Of a DNA stretch of 64,000 bases, positions 26,310 through 35,141 are shown piece after piece. The stretch is from Janthinobacterium sp. FW305-129 (GTDB taxonomy: Bacteria > Pseudomonadota > Gammaproteobacteria > Burkholderiales > Burkholderiaceae_D): assembly GCF_020858115.1 (NCBI RefSeq), contig NZ_JACYMM010000004.1, positions 1 through 64,000 of the forward strand, written 5' to 3'. The notes beneath the pieces are model-generated. The model made no database searches. It was not told the origin of the DNA and saw only the letters and a list, made by a program, of their open reading frames with translations. Within the stretch, counting starts at the first letter, position 1; every line of letters begins with the position of its first letter. A program made the position numbers and the translations under genes.

Positions 26310-26363
26310 AGCATAAAACGCGCCCCCGGACGCTGGCGTTGACGCTCATTACAAACGCTTACA
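26310..26363 (-). promoter_or_regulatory. Promoter region of the array unit at 26253, direct-repeat box
   Basis: On the coding strand two TGTAA half-sites at 10-bp period occupy 26363-26349 (TGTAAGCGTTTGTAA), and GTCAA follows in the same phase as a possible third half-site. A conserved block with candidate -10 TATGCT lies at 26315-26310, 34 bp from the box. The same arrangement occurs before 27495 and, with 9 bp more spacing, before 28047. Tandem direct repeats are typical of OmpR-family sites. Confidence 0.65.
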
Positions 26364-26364
26364 A

Positions 26365-26682
26365 CTACCGCGTATCCGCCTTCAGGATGTCTTCCGAACG
26401 GCGTTGTCCGTAACCCTTGCCGTAGGCGCTGGAAGCGATGCTCACGAGCATACGGCGCGCCGGTATCACATAGATCTTGTTGCCGCCATTGCCCGGGGCG
26501 AAGTGCACGTCAATCTGCTGTCCCCCGATGTCCTGCGTCTTCGCGTACGAGAAGTAGCCGTAGCTGTCGGCGTCGCGGTCCACGGCGCCGATGGCCGGAG
26601 TGCCAGTGTCGCTCAAGTGCGCCGCTATGTCGCGCGCAAGCTGGCCTGTTCGATGACGTTCGCATGAAGGCGCGCCATGCAA
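26365..26682 (-). pseudogene. Remnant of a serine hydrolase (beta-lactamase family), C-terminal part
   Basis: The open frame of about 105 codons reads as the C-terminal end of a class-C beta-lactamase-type serine hydrolase: SYGYFSYAKT, QQIDVHFAPGNGGNKIYVIP, and SSAYGKGYGQRRSEDIL. Whole enzymes are several times longer and carry SxxK and YxN motifs earlier; neither is here, nor a signal peptide or start site. It lies wedged between the terminator of one array unit and the promoter box of the next, so it is probably a leftover from rearrangement. Confidence 0.7.
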
Positions 26683-26703
26683 AAAGGACAGCCGAAGCTG
26701 TCC
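26681..26703 (-). terminator. Rho-independent terminator of array unit 27495-26774
   Basis: On the minus strand the stem GGACAGC-TTCG-GCTGTCC (26703-26686) is followed by five T (26685-26681). It lies about 70 bp beyond the gene 26774-27112. Confidence 0.9.
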
Positions 26704-26773
26704 CTGGTATTGCGGGCGAAACAGCCGCGCAAGCGCAGACCCGGCGGACGCGCTCGCGTGGCGACTGCCGCGA

Positions 26774-27112
26774 TTACTTCGCTGGTGCTGGTGCCGCCGG
26801 AACGGCTTCTGCCGCTTTCGCTGCGTCCGCTTTCACTTTGGCTTTGCTTGCCTTGTGATGGGCCTTGGCCTTGGTGGCTTTCGCATCGGCCTTGGCGCTG
26901 GCGACGTCGGCTTTCGCGTCGGCGGCGGCGACCGCTTCTTTCGCATCGGCTTTCACGACGGCCTTGGTTTCCTTGGCTTCCGCTTTTGCTACGGCTTTCG
27001 TGTGGGCCGCTTCCGCCTTGGCGGGTACCGATGCTGCCGGAGCGGCAGGGGTTTGCGCGAAGGCGGCGGTAGCGAACAGGCTGGCGACGAGGGTGGCGAT
27101 GACTTTTTTCAT
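26774..27112 (-). CDS. Small secreted Ala/Lys-rich 11-mer-repeat protein, array member 3
   Basis: A 112-residue protein with the array's Sec signal and then 11-residue units KAVAKAEAKET, KAVVKADAKEA, VAAADAKADVA, SAKADAKATKA, KAHHKASKAKV, followed by an Ala/Pro tail. It lies 41 bp after 27154-27495 with no box of its own, so it is the second gene of that unit. Its repeats are closer to member 1 than to member 2, showing that the array arose by more than one duplication step. Confidence 0.82.
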   Translation of the reverse strand: MKKVIATLVASLFATAAFAQTPAAPAASVPAKAEAAHTKAVAKAEAKETKAVVKADAKEAVAAADAKADVASAKADAKATKAKAHHKASKAKVKADAAKAAEAVPAAPAPAK

Positions 27113-27153
27113 TTTATTTTCCTGGCGAGTGGTAAGTGATGGTGTGTCGGTGA

Positions 27154-27495
27154 TTACTTGGCTGCTGCTGGCGCTGGCGCCGGTGCGGCGGCGGTGGCCG
27201 AAGCCAGCTTTTCGTCAGCCTTGGCTTTGGTGTGCTTGGCTTTGTGATGGGCCTTGGCCTTGGTGGCGGCCGCTTCCGTTTTAGCGCTGGCGACGTCCGT
27301 TTTCGCGGCGACGACGGCTTTCGCTTCTTTCGCGTCCGCTTTCACGACGGCTTGCGCTTCCTTGGCATCGGCTTTCACGACGGCCTTGGCGTGGGCCGCT
27401 TCCACTTTGGCGGGCGCTGCTGGCGCTGCTGGGGTCTGGGCAAAGGCTGCGGTGGCGAACAGGCCGGCGATCAGGGTAGCAATTACTTTTTTCAT
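27154..27495 (-). CDS. Small secreted Ala/Lys-rich 11-mer-repeat protein, array member 2
   Basis: A 113-residue protein, nearly identical in signal and repeats to member 4 (25927-26253): units KAVVKADAKEA, QAVVKADAKEA, KAVVAAKTDVA, SAKTEAAATKA, KAHHKAKHTKA. The upstream DNA also matches member 4, so promoter and first gene were duplicated together. First gene of a two-gene unit. Predicted periplasmic or extracellular, helical when bound, otherwise disordered. Confidence 0.82.
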   Translation of the reverse strand: MKKVIATLIAGLFATAAFAQTPAAPAAPAKVEAAHAKAVVKADAKEAQAVVKADAKEAKAVVAAKTDVASAKTEAAATKAKAHHKAKHTKAKADEKLASATAAAPAPAPAAAK

Positions 27496-27561
27496 GGTGC
27501 AGTCCTCAGTGGTGGTTTGTCTGGTATGTCTGTTGGTGCCGGGATGATTCCCGTGTCACTG

Positions 27562-27615
27562 AGCATAAAACGCGCCCCGGAAGCTTACCGTTGACCTCGT
27601 TTACACTTTCTTACA
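27562..27615 (-). promoter_or_regulatory. Promoter region of the array unit at 27495, direct-repeat box
   Basis: The coding strand carries TGTAAGAAAGTGTAA (27615-27601), two TGTAA at 10-bp period, with GTCAA again in phase after it. The candidate -10 TATGCT is at 27567-27562, 34 bp from the box exactly as in the unit at 26253. The stretch between -10 and start is almost the same in both units. Confidence 0.65.
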
Positions 27616-27662
27616 ATCAGGTGTTTTATCGGCTGTTGCTGCGTGATGCGGGCATGAAAACG

Positions 27663-27689
27663 AAAAAAGACAGCCGAAGCTGTCTTTTT
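27663..27689 (-). terminator. Rho-independent terminator of array member 1
   Basis: The stem GACAGC-CGAA-GCTGTC (27669-27684) is flanked by six A and five T. On the minus strand it ends the transcript of 27718-28047; the symmetric A/T runs would allow action both ways. Confidence 0.9.
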
Positions 27690-27717
27690 GTGCGGCGCGG
27701 AAAACGCGCGGAGCCGA

Positions 27718-28047
27718 TTATTTGGCTGCTGCTGCGGTCGCTTCAGTTTTGGCTTCGTCAGCCTTGGCCTTGGCTTTTTTCGCTTTGTGATGGGCTTTGG
27801 CCTTGGTGGCTTTGGCATCAGCCTTGGCGCTGGCGACATCGGCTTTGGCGTCTGCAGCGACGGCGGCTTCTTTCGCATCGGCTTTCACGACGGCCTTGGT
27901 TTCTTTGGCTTCTGCTTTAGCCACTTCCTTGGTGTGCTTGGCTTCGGCCTTGGCCGGCGCTGCTGGTGCTGGGGTTTGAGCAAAGGCTGCGGTAGCGAAC
28001 AAGCCGGCGATCAGAGTAGCGACAATGTTGACAGTGCGTTTTTTCAT
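27718..28047 (-). CDS. Small secreted Ala/Lys-rich 11-mer-repeat protein, array member 1
   Basis: A 109-residue protein. The signal is slightly different (MKKRTVNIVATLIAGLFATA) but ends with the same AAFAQTPA. 11-residue units: KEVAKAEAKET, KAVVKADAKEA, AVAADAKADVA, SAKADAKATKA, KAHHKAKKAKA. It is a single-gene unit with its own box and terminator. The KAHHKAKKAKA unit resembles the basic His/Lys segments of Asr and of histone-H1-like tails; secretion argues against a DNA-binding role. Confidence 0.82.
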   Translation of the reverse strand: MKKRTVNIVATLIAGLFATAAFAQTPAPAAPAKAEAKHTKEVAKAEAKETKAVVKADAKEAAVAADAKADVASAKADAKATKAKAHHKAKKAKAKADEAKTEATAAAAK

Positions 28048-28103
28048 GATGCAGTTCCTCGAGAAGTGGGGTTGTAGTTCAGGAGATCAATCCCCTGTCA
28101 CTG

Positions 28104-28166
28104 AGCCAAAAACGCGCCGTGCGGCAATTGCGTTGACAGGATTTTCGTCAATTACAAACACTTACA
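28104..28166 (-). promoter_or_regulatory. Promoter region of array member 1, direct-repeat box
   Basis: The coding strand has TGTAAGTGTTTGTAA (28166-28152), the third copy of the box. The element aligned with the -10 of the other units is at 28109-28104 and is weaker (TTGGCT). The box lies 43 bp from it, 9 bp farther than in the other two units, roughly one helical turn. The rest of 28048-28230 shows no gene. Confidence 0.6.
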
Positions 28167-28230
28167 TTTGCCCGGACAGGCACTCTGTTAGCTGGCGTAC
28201 CGCACCCCAGCCCCTGGCGGACTAGACTCG

Positions 28231-30744
28231 ATGCCATCGTCACCGCATGGGTCCGCCATGAAAGCCGCCCTGAAAACCTATCAAGCCAAGCGCAATTTCG
28301 CCGTCACGCCCGAGCCCGCGGAGGGCGGCGAGGAAGCGGGCGACGGGCTCTCCTTCGTGATCCAGAAGCACTGGGCCAGCCGCTTGCACTACGATTTTCG
28401 CCTGGAACTCGATGGCACGCTGAAAAGCTGGGCCGTGCCGAAAGGGCCCAGCTACGACCCGCGCGACAAGCGCATGGCCGTGCAGGTGGAAGACCACCCC
28501 ATTGCCTACGCCAGCTTTGAAGGCACGATCCCCGAAAAACAGTATGGCGCGGGCAAGGTCATCATCTGGGACAAGGGCACGTGGCAGCCGCAGGCGACCA
28601 CGCCCGATGCGCGCGCCGCGCTGGCTGCCGGCGAGCTGAAATTCACCCTCTATGGCCACAAGATGCATGGAAACTGGGTGCTGGTGCGCATGCGGGGCAA
28701 GGATGAAAAGCAGCCGGCCTGGCTGCTTATCAAGGAAAAAGACGCGTTTGCCCGGCCGGCCGTCGCATTTTCCGTCGTCGACGAGTTCCCCGCCAGCGTC
28801 AAGCACCAGGCCCTGCCCGCGCGCAAGGCGGCTGCCGCACCGCCCGATGCCGCTTTGCCCAGCACCCTGTCGCCGCAGCTCGCCACGCTCGTCGATGCGC
28901 CGCCGCCGGACGCGCAAGACTGGATTTTCGAGGCGAAATTCGACGGCTACCGCATCCTTGCGCGTTGCGATGGCGAACGGGTCAGCCTGATGACGCGCAA
29001 TGGCAACGACTGGACGGCCAAGCTGCCGCAACTGCTGCAGGCGCTGGAACAGCTGGGCTTGCCGCCTGGCTGGTATGACGGCGAAATCGTCGTCAACGAC
29101 GCCGGCGGCCAGCCGGATTTTGGCGCCTTGCAGCGCGCATTCGACGCGGACAGCACCAGCGCGATCGTGTATTACCTGTTCGACGTGCCGTATTTCGATG
29201 GCCATGACTTGCGCGGCCAGCCCGTCGAGGCGCGCAGGGCCTTGCTGCAAGGGCTGCTGCAGCGCTTGCCAACTTCTCCCCAGGTGCGCTTCAGCGCGGC
29301 GCTCGATGCTGCGCCGCAGCAACTGCTGGCCCACGCCTGCCGTCTGGGGCTGGAAGGCGTGATTGGCAAGCGGCGCGGTTCGCCCTACGTCACGCGGCGT
29401 TCCGGCGACTGGATCAAGCTCAAATGCGGGCTGCGCCAGGAATTCGTCATCGGCGGCTATACGGCGCCGCAAGGCGCGCGCGAAGGCATCGGGTCGCTGC
29501 TGCTGGGCGTGCACGATGACCAGGGAAAACTGCGCTATGCGGGCAACGTGGGCAGCGGCTTTGACGATGCGGCCTTGCGCGACTTGCGGCAGCGTCTCGG
29601 GGCGCTCACCGTTGATACGAGTCCGTTTGAAGGCCAGGCGGGCGGCGTGCGCCGGCCCATCTGGGTCAAGCCGCAGCTGGTGGCCGAAGTGAGCTTCGCG
29701 CAATGGACCAGCGGCGGCGCCGTGCGCCATGCCGTGTTTCACGGCTTGCGCCAGGACAAACAGCCGGCCGCCATCGTGCGGGAGCGGCCACAGCGAAGCG
29801 ATCGGACCAGGGAGAAGAGCATGCACAAGCACGATGAGGCGGCGGACAGCGTCCTGCCGGCCAGTTTCAAGGTCAGCCACGCGGACAGGGTGATCGACCG
29901 GGACAGCGGCGCCACGAAGATCGACCTGGTGCGCTATTACGCGCTGGTGGGCAAGCTGATGCTCGTGCATTTGCGGGGGCGCCCCGTGTCGCTGGTGCGC
30001 GCGCCGGCCGGCGTGGGCGGAGAATTGTTTTTCCAGAAGCATGCGGACACGTCCACCATGCCCGGCGTCAAACAGCTCGATCCCGGCCTCGATCCCGAGC
30101 ATGCGCCCATGCTGGAAGTGGGCAGCGTACAGGGCTTGCTGTCGGCGGCGCAGTGGAATGTGGTGGAATTTCACACGCAAAACGCGCTGGCCAGCGCCTA
30201 CGACACGCCGAACCGCCTGGTGTTCGACCTGGACCCGGGCAAGGGCGTGGCCTGGCCCGCCATCCGCGAGGCGGCCGTGCTGCTGCGCGCCTTCCTGACG
30301 GAGCTGGGCTTGCCCGCCTGGCTGAAAACCAGCGGCGGCAAGGGCTTGCACGTGGTCGTGCCGATCCGCCCGAAACACGACTGGGATACGGTCAAGGCGT
30401 TTTCGCAAGCCATCGTGGCGCACATGGCGCAGCTCATTCCCCAGCGTTTTGTGCTGAAAAGCGGGCCGGCTAACCGGGTCGGCAAGATTTTCATCGATTA
30501 TCTGCGCAATGGGCGGGGCGCCACCACCGTATGCGCGTGGTCGGCCCGCACGCGCTCGGGGCTGGGCATTTCCGTGCCGCTGGCCTGGGAGGAACTCGAC
30601 CAGCTGAAGGCGGGCGATCAGTGGACTGTCGGCAACGTCCACAGCCGCCTCGACGTGGGCAATGCGCCCTGGGCTGGCTATGCGCGCAGCGCCAGGGCCA
30701 TCGATGGGGCCATGCAAAAGCTCGGTTTCAGTCCGCCGGCTTGA
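28231..30744 (+). CDS. ligD: Multifunctional DNA ligase D (phosphoesterase-ligase-polymerase)
   Basis: An 837-residue enzyme that processes and seals double-strand breaks with Ku. The N-terminal 3'-phosphoesterase domain (about 40-175) has H47, H53 and D55 ([13 protein letters not shown]). The ATP-dependent ligase domain (about 210-530) has adenylated K236 in FEAKFDGYR and [11 protein letters not shown]. The C-terminal primase-polymerase domain (about 545-835) has the metal DxD in VFDLDPGKG. All three are complete. ATG at 28231 is used; ATG at 28258 is an alternative, and neither has a strong ribosome site. Ku is 2.4 kb away on the other strand. Confidence 0.93.
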   Translation: MPSSPHGSAMKAALKTYQAKRNFAVTPEPAEGGEEAGDGLSFVIQKHWASRLHYDFRLELDGTLKSWAVPKGPSYDPRDKRMAVQVEDHPIAYASFEGTIPEKQYGAGKVIIWDKGTWQPQATTPDARAALAAGELKFTLYGHKMHGNWVLVRMRGKDEKQPAWLLIKEKDAFARPAVAFSVVDEFPASVKHQALPARKAAAAPPDAALPSTLSPQLATLVDAPPPDAQDWIFEAKFDGYRILARCDGERVSLMTRNGNDWTAKLPQLLQALEQLGLPPGWYDGEIVVNDAGGQPDFGALQRAFDADSTSAIVYYLFDVPYFDGHDLRGQPVEARRALLQGLLQRLPTSPQVRFSAALDAAPQQLLAHACRLGLEGVIGKRRGSPYVTRRSGDWIKLKCGLRQEFVIGGYTAPQGAREGIGSLLLGVHDDQGKLRYAGNVGSGFDDAALRDLRQRLGALTVDTSPFEGQAGGVRRPIWVKPQLVAEVSFAQWTSGGAVRHAVFHGLRQDKQPAAIVRERPQRSDRTREKSMHKHDEAADSVLPASFKVSHADRVIDRDSGATKIDLVRYYALVGKLMLVHLRGRPVSLVRAPAGVGGELFFQKHADTSTMPGVKQLDPGLDPEHAPMLEVGSVQGLLSAAQWNVVEFHTQNALASAYDTPNRLVFDLDPGKGVAWPAIREAAVLLRAFLTELGLPAWLKTSGGKGLHVVVPIRPKHDWDTVKAFSQAIVAHMAQLIPQRFVLKSGPANRVGKIFIDYLRNGRGATTVCAWSARTRSGLGISVPLAWEELDQLKAGDQWTVGNVHSRLDVGNAPWAGYARSARAIDGAMQKLGFSPPA

Positions 30745-33040
30745 ACGGCAGGGTGGCGCGCGCCAGCTGCAGCGCTTCGTCGATGGCGGCGTTAAGCTGG
30801 GGAATCTCGACGGGTTTGGTCAGGTAGCGGAAAAAGCCCGCGGCCAGGCCGTGCCGGATGTCGCCCTTCATGGCATTGGCCGTCAGCGCGATGACGGGGA
30901 TGTGCGCCGTGCGCGGATCGTTGCGCAGGATGCGCTGTGCCTGGTTGCCATTCATGCCGGGCAGGTTGATGTCCATCAAAATGACGTCGGGGCGGCGTTC
31001 CAGCGCCAGCGCGATGCCCTGGCGCGCGTCGGTGGCCGAGATCATGCGCAGATGGGGCAGGAAGCTGACGATGTCTTCCACCAGCCGCAGGCTGGCCGGA
31101 TTGTCTTCCACGTACAGCAGCAGGGCCTGGCCGCTGGCATCGTCCCCGGCTCCGCCGGCAGGCTCGGCCAGCCCCTCCGTGTCCAGCGGCATGCTCTCTG
31201 GCGGCGCGGCCATGGTGTCGAGTTCGATCCAGAACACGCTGCCCTCGCCAAGGCAGCTGTGCACGCCCATGCGTCCGCCCATCAGTTCGACCAGGCGCTT
31301 GGTGACGACCAGGCCGATGCCCGTGCCTTCTTCGCTGCCGGCCTCCTGTCCCAGGCGGTTAAACGGCTGGAACAGTTCGGCCATCTGCGCGTCGTCCAGG
31401 CCCTTGCCCGTGTCGCGGATGGCGATGCGCACGCACAGTGCATCGGGCTGCGAGATTTCCAGCTCCACCTTGCCGGCCGGGCGGTTGTACTTGATGGCGT
31501 TCGACAGCAGGTTCAGCAGCACTTGCTTGAGGCGCGTATGGTCGGCCCTGAGCGTCAGCGCTTCGCAGGCTGGAAAGATCAGGTGGATCTGGCGCTGCTG
31601 CGCCTGTTCTTCCACCATCACGCGCACTTCCTCGATCAGCGCGGGCAGCGTCACCGCTTCCATCGACAGGCTCAGGCTGCCTGATTCGATCTTCGCCAGG
31701 TCGAGGATTTCATTGATCAGGGTGAGCAAATGGCGGCCCGAGGTGACGATGTTTTGCACGAAGGTGCGTTTTTGCAGCACGGTCGCGGGCAGGGATTCGT
31801 TGGCCAGCAGCTGGGCAAAGCCGAGGATGGCGTTCAGCGGCGTGCGCAGTTCGTGCGACATGCTGGTGAGGAAACGGTCCTTCGCCTGGCTGGCCCGCTC
31901 GAGTTCGACTTTCTGTTCGTTGAGCGTGCGTTCGATGCGCTTGCGCTCGGAGATGTCGCGGATGGCCGACGAAACGAGCACGCCTTCGTCCGTTTCCAGC
32001 GGCGACAGGCTGATTTCGACGGGAAACTCGGTGCCGTCGCGGCGCAAGCCGTACAGTTCCAGGCCCGCACCCATGGAGCGGGCCCGCGGCGCCGTGGAAA
32101 ATGCATGGCGGTGGCGCGGATGGTCGTGCGCGTAGCGGGCCGGGATCAGCACTTCCACATTGCGCCCGAGCAACTCCGCGCGCGAGTAGCCGAACAGGCG
32201 TTCCGTCTGCGAGTTGACGAGCACGATCTCGCCGTCGCCGTTGACGATGACGATGGCGTCCGGCGCCGATTCGAGCAGGCCGCGGAACTTCTGTTCGGCC
32301 CGGCGGCGGTCGCTGACGTCGCGGATGGCGCTGATGACGAAGGTGCCGATCTCCGTCTGGATGGGCGACAGGCTGATTTCGACGGGGAACTCGACGTTGT
32401 CCTTGCGCAAACCCAGCAATTCCAGGTCGGCGCCCATGGTGCGCGTGCGCGGCTGGTCGAAATAGCGCGCGCGGTGCGCCACGTGCGAATGGCGCAGGCG
32501 TTGCGGCAGCAGGCTATCGATTTGCCTGCCGTTCAATTCGCCTTCCGCGTAGCCGAACAGGCGCTGTGCCTGCTGGTTGGCCAGCACGATGGCGCCCGTG
32601 GCATTGACCATGATGACGCTGTCCGGCGTCGATTCGAACAGCACGCGGTAGCGCACCTCGACGAACTGGGCGTCGCGCGCCGCCTTCAGCAAGGTCGTGT
32701 CCTTCATGGTGGAAATCAGGTAGCGGGGGCCGTCCGCCCCGGCCTGTGCGGTCTGGCATGCCACATCGACGTGGATAAGTTCGCCATCCTTGCGCCGCCG
32801 CAGCGATTCGCGGTCATAGCTGCCGTGCAGGGTCAGCTGTTCGTCGATCAGCAGGGCCGCTTCGGCTTGTCCCGGCAGCGAGATCAGCTCCCACAGCGTG
32901 CGTCCCAGCGCCTCGTCGCTGGCATAGCCGAAAATGCGCTGGGCACCCACCGTCCAGCGCACGACGGCATGCTCTTCGTTCGTGATGACGACGCCGCCAG
33001 GGGCGCCGCTGAGGATAAGCTGATCTAACTCGGCATCCAT
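30728..33040 (-). CDS. Cytosolic multi-PAS hybrid sensor histidine kinase
   Basis: About 770 residues with no membrane segment. Three PAS domains with PAC ends lie at about 5-120, 130-250 and 255-370; the last two share [22 protein letters not shown] segments. HisKA has [15 protein letters not shown], the ATPase domain has [10 protein letters not shown] and RDTGKGLDD, and a C-terminal receiver (about 650-765) has [15 protein letters not shown] at 33040 (CGGAAAAAA before it) is preferred to ATG at 33088. Its 3' end overlaps ligD by 17 bp. No DNA-binding output is encoded nearby. Confidence 0.9.
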   Translation of the reverse strand: MDAELDQLILSGAPGGVVITNEEHAVVRWTVGAQRIFGYASDEALGRTLWELISLPGQAEAALLIDEQLTLHGSYDRESLRRRKDGELIHVDVACQTAQAGADGPRYLISTMKDTTLLKAARDAQFVEVRYRVLFESTPDSVIMVNATGAIVLANQQAQRLFGYAEGELNGRQIDSLLPQRLRHSHVAHRARYFDQPRTRTMGADLELLGLRKDNVEFPVEISLSPIQTEIGTFVISAIRDVSDRRRAEQKFRGLLESAPDAIVIVNGDGEIVLVNSQTERLFGYSRAELLGRNVEVLIPARYAHDHPRHRHAFSTAPRARSMGAGLELYGLRRDGTEFPVEISLSPLETDEGVLVSSAIRDISERKRIERTLNEQKVELERASQAKDRFLTSMSHELRTPLNAILGFAQLLANESLPATVLQKRTFVQNIVTSGRHLLTLINEILDLAKIESGSLSLSMEAVTLPALIEEVRVMVEEQAQQRQIHLIFPACEALTLRADHTRLKQVLLNLLSNAIKYNRPAGKVELEISQPDALCVRIAIRDTGKGLDDAQMAELFQPFNRLGQEAGSEEGTGIGLVVTKRLVELMGGRMGVHSCLGEGSVFWIELDTMAAPPESMPLDTEGLAEPAGGAGDDASGQALLLYVEDNPASLRLVEDIVSFLPHLRMISATDARQGIALALERRPDVILMDINLPGMNGNQAQRILRNDPRTAHIPVIALTANAMKGDIRHGLAAGFFRYLTKPVEIPQLNAAIDEALQLARATLPFKPAD

Positions 33041-33160
33041 TTTTTTCCGCACGCGAGACAGGGCTTGCCGGCTGGCAGGCCTGTGCATAACGTAGCGAGA
33101 AGCTTGATCAAAGTCAATGCATTTATAGTCTTGACTATTCTCGGTGGCGTGGGGCGTGCC

Positions 33161-34036
33161 TCAGGCCGCCTTGCGCCTGGCGGACGCCGTTTTGCGGGCG
33201 GCGGACGAGGCAGGACGCTTGCGGGCCGGCGCGGCGGGCGCCTTCTTGCCCAGGCTTTGCTGCAGCAGGGCGACCAGGTCGATCACGTTGCTGCCGTGCT
33301 CTTCTTCCGGCGTGGGCGCGGGCGCGGTGATGGTCTTGGTCTGTTTCGCCTTGATTTTCTTCTTGACCAGCGCCAGCACGTCTTCGCGGTAGCTGTCGTG
33401 GTATTGCTCCGGTTCCCACGCTTCGCTCATGCCTTCCACCAGGGACAGGGCCATCTTGAGTTCCTTGTCGGAAATACCCGCCGCCTTCAGGGTGTTGCCG
33501 GGTAAGTCCAGGTCGTCCGTGGGGCGGAGCTCATCGGCGTAGCGCAAGGTGTTGAGCACGATGGCGTCGCCGACGCAGACGAGCGCGCACAGATGCTGCT
33601 TGGTGCGCATGACTACGCTGGCGATAGCCACTTTATTGGCCTTGCGCAAGGTTTCGCGCAGCAGCGCATAGACTTTCTCGCCGCCCTTGGCGGGCAGCAC
33701 GTAATACGGGTGCGCGTAAAAGGTCAGCGGCACCTCGGCCGCGTCGACAAAGGTGTCTATGTCGATGGTTTGCGTGGCCTTGACGTTCGCCTGCCTTAAA
33801 TCCTCGTCGGACAGCACCACGTATTCGTCCGTCTTGTATTCATAGCCCTTGACGATGTCGTCCCACTCGACTTCCTCACCCGTCTGCTTGTTGTAGCGCT
33901 TGTAGCCGATGGGCGCGAAGTCGCGCCGGTCCAGCATGGACAAGTCCAGTTCATGGTCGAGACTGGCTGAAATCAGCTCGACGGGGATGTGCACGAGGCC
34001 GAAGCTGATGGCGCCTTTCCACAGTGCGCGCGCCAT
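33161..34036 (-). CDS. ku: Ku-type DNA end-binding protein
   Basis: A 291-residue bacterial Ku. It opens with the family signature RALWKGAISFGLVHIPVEL, followed by LSMLDRRDFAPIGYKRYNK and the beta-barrel ring core. The C-terminal tail is Lys/Ala/Arg-rich (RKRPASSAARKTASARRK), as in many Ku proteins that thread onto DNA and recruit LigD. The start is 3 bp after the stop of the SDR gene, so both are in one operon. Confidence 0.95.
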   Translation of the reverse strand: MARALWKGAISFGLVHIPVELISASLDHELDLSMLDRRDFAPIGYKRYNKQTGEEVEWDDIVKGYEYKTDEYVVLSDEDLRQANVKATQTIDIDTFVDAAEVPLTFYAHPYYVLPAKGGEKVYALLRETLRKANKVAIASVVMRTKQHLCALVCVGDAIVLNTLRYADELRPTDDLDLPGNTLKAAGISDKELKMALSLVEGMSEAWEPEQYHDSYREDVLALVKKKIKAKQTKTITAPAPTPEEEHGSNVIDLVALLQQSLGKKAPAAPARKRPASSAARKTASARRKAA

Positions 34037-34039
34037 CGC

Positions 34040-35014
34040 TTATGCTCCCACGCTGCCGGTGACGGGCAGGACGATGCCCGTGATGTAGCTGGAACAGGCG
34101 GGCGAGGCTAAAAAGACGTAGGCGGGCGACAGTTCCTCTGGCTGGGCCGGACGGCGCATGTCCGTGTCGGCGCCGAATTGCCGGATTTCTTCCGGCGTCT
34201 TGTCGGCCGGATTGAGCGGCGTCCAGACGGGCCCCGGGGCGATGGCGTTGACGCGGATGCCCTTGTCGAGCAGGTTGCCGGCCAGCGCCATGGTAAACGC
34301 ATGGATGGCACCCTTGGTGGTGGAATAGTCGAGCAGGTGTTTCGAGCCCTGCAAGCCCGTCACGGAACCCGTGTTGATGATGGCCGCGCCCCGCTGCAAA
34401 TGGGGCAGCACGGCCTTGGCCATGTGAAAGTAGCCGTACACATTGGTTTTCATGGTCAGGTCGAAGCGTTCCTCGCTCAGGTCGAGCAGCGATTCCGCGT
34501 GTTCCTGGAAGGCGGAGTTGTTGACCAGCACGTCGATGTGCGTGAAACGTTCCAGCACCTGGCTGACGGCTTGCTGGCAAAAGCCCTGGTCGCGCACGTC
34601 GCCGGCAATCAACAGGCAGCTCTGGCCTTCCGCTTCCACGTAGCGCTTGGTTTCGTTGGCGTCCGCGTGTTCGTTCAGATAAATGATGGCGACATCGGCC
34701 CCTTCGCGCGCGTACAGCACGGCCACGGCGCGGCCGATGCCCGAATCGCCGCCCGTGATGACGGCCACCATGCCGGCCAGCTTGCCGCTGCCGCAATAGT
34801 CGGGCGCCAGGAAGCGCGGTTTCAATGCCATCTGCGCTTCGATGCCTGGCTTGTCCAGGTGCTGGGCGGGCAGGGGCGGGGCCGGCTGGCCGCGCTGGCC
34901 CGTCTGCACGGGCTGCCTGCTTTCCTGGCCTGGCTTGCCGGCATCACGTCCATCCTGCTCCTGCTGGACGGCGCGCTGCAAGTTACCGGCGGACTGGTCC
35001 TTGTTCTCGTTCAT
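34040..35014 (-). CDS. SDR-family oxidoreductase with disordered N-terminal extension
   Basis: A 324-residue short-chain dehydrogenase. Residues 1-60 are Gln/Gly/Asn-rich and disordered. The Rossmann part has TGGDSGIGRAVA, NNSA, and the catalytic Tyr-Lys pair Y-S-T-T-K in LLDYSTTKGA. This form resembles general-stress SDRs (YdaD/GSP39-like), often found with stress-resistance genes. ATG at 35014 follows AGGGAGGCCAGC. It is upstream of and probably cotranscribed with ku, and divergent from a TetR gene. Confidence 0.88.
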   Translation of the reverse strand: MNENKDQSAGNLQRAVQQEQDGRDAGKPGQESRQPVQTGQRGQPAPPLPAQHLDKPGIEAQMALKPRFLAPDYCGSGKLAGMVAVITGGDSGIGRAVAVLYAREGADVAIIYLNEHADANETKRYVEAEGQSCLLIAGDVRDQGFCQQAVSQVLERFTHIDVLVNNSAFQEHAESLLDLSEERFDLTMKTNVYGYFHMAKAVLPHLQRGAAIINTGSVTGLQGSKHLLDYSTTKGAIHAFTMALAGNLLDKGIRVNAIAPGPVWTPLNPADKTPEEIRQFGADTDMRRPAQPEELSPAYVFLASPACSSYITGIVLPVTGSVGA

Positions 35015-35141
35015 GCTGGCCTCCCTGGAAACGAAGATCCAGTATCGGCGCGGCGCCCCCATCAAACGGTGCGCTTGCTAACAGAGTGGCGCAAACAGGC
35101 GCAAAGTTATATGATGATTGACATAAATATTGGAGGGCAGC

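Noticed and set aside
25927..28047. Possible CRISPR-like or minisatellite array
   Set aside because: The repeats are imperfect, codon-phased 33-bp units inside genes with signal peptides; no regular spacer pattern.
25603..28047. Histone-H1-like DNA-binding proteins
   Set aside because: Ala/Lys composition fits, but every member has a cleavable Sec signal, which places it outside the cytoplasm.
28240..30717. 825-residue minus-strand open frame under ligD
   Set aside because: Antisense shadow of the three-domain ligase; no recognisable protein.
35015..35141. TetR operator between SDR and TetR genes
   Set aside because: The divergent region is AT-rich, but I could not find a convincing inverted repeat, so no site is called.
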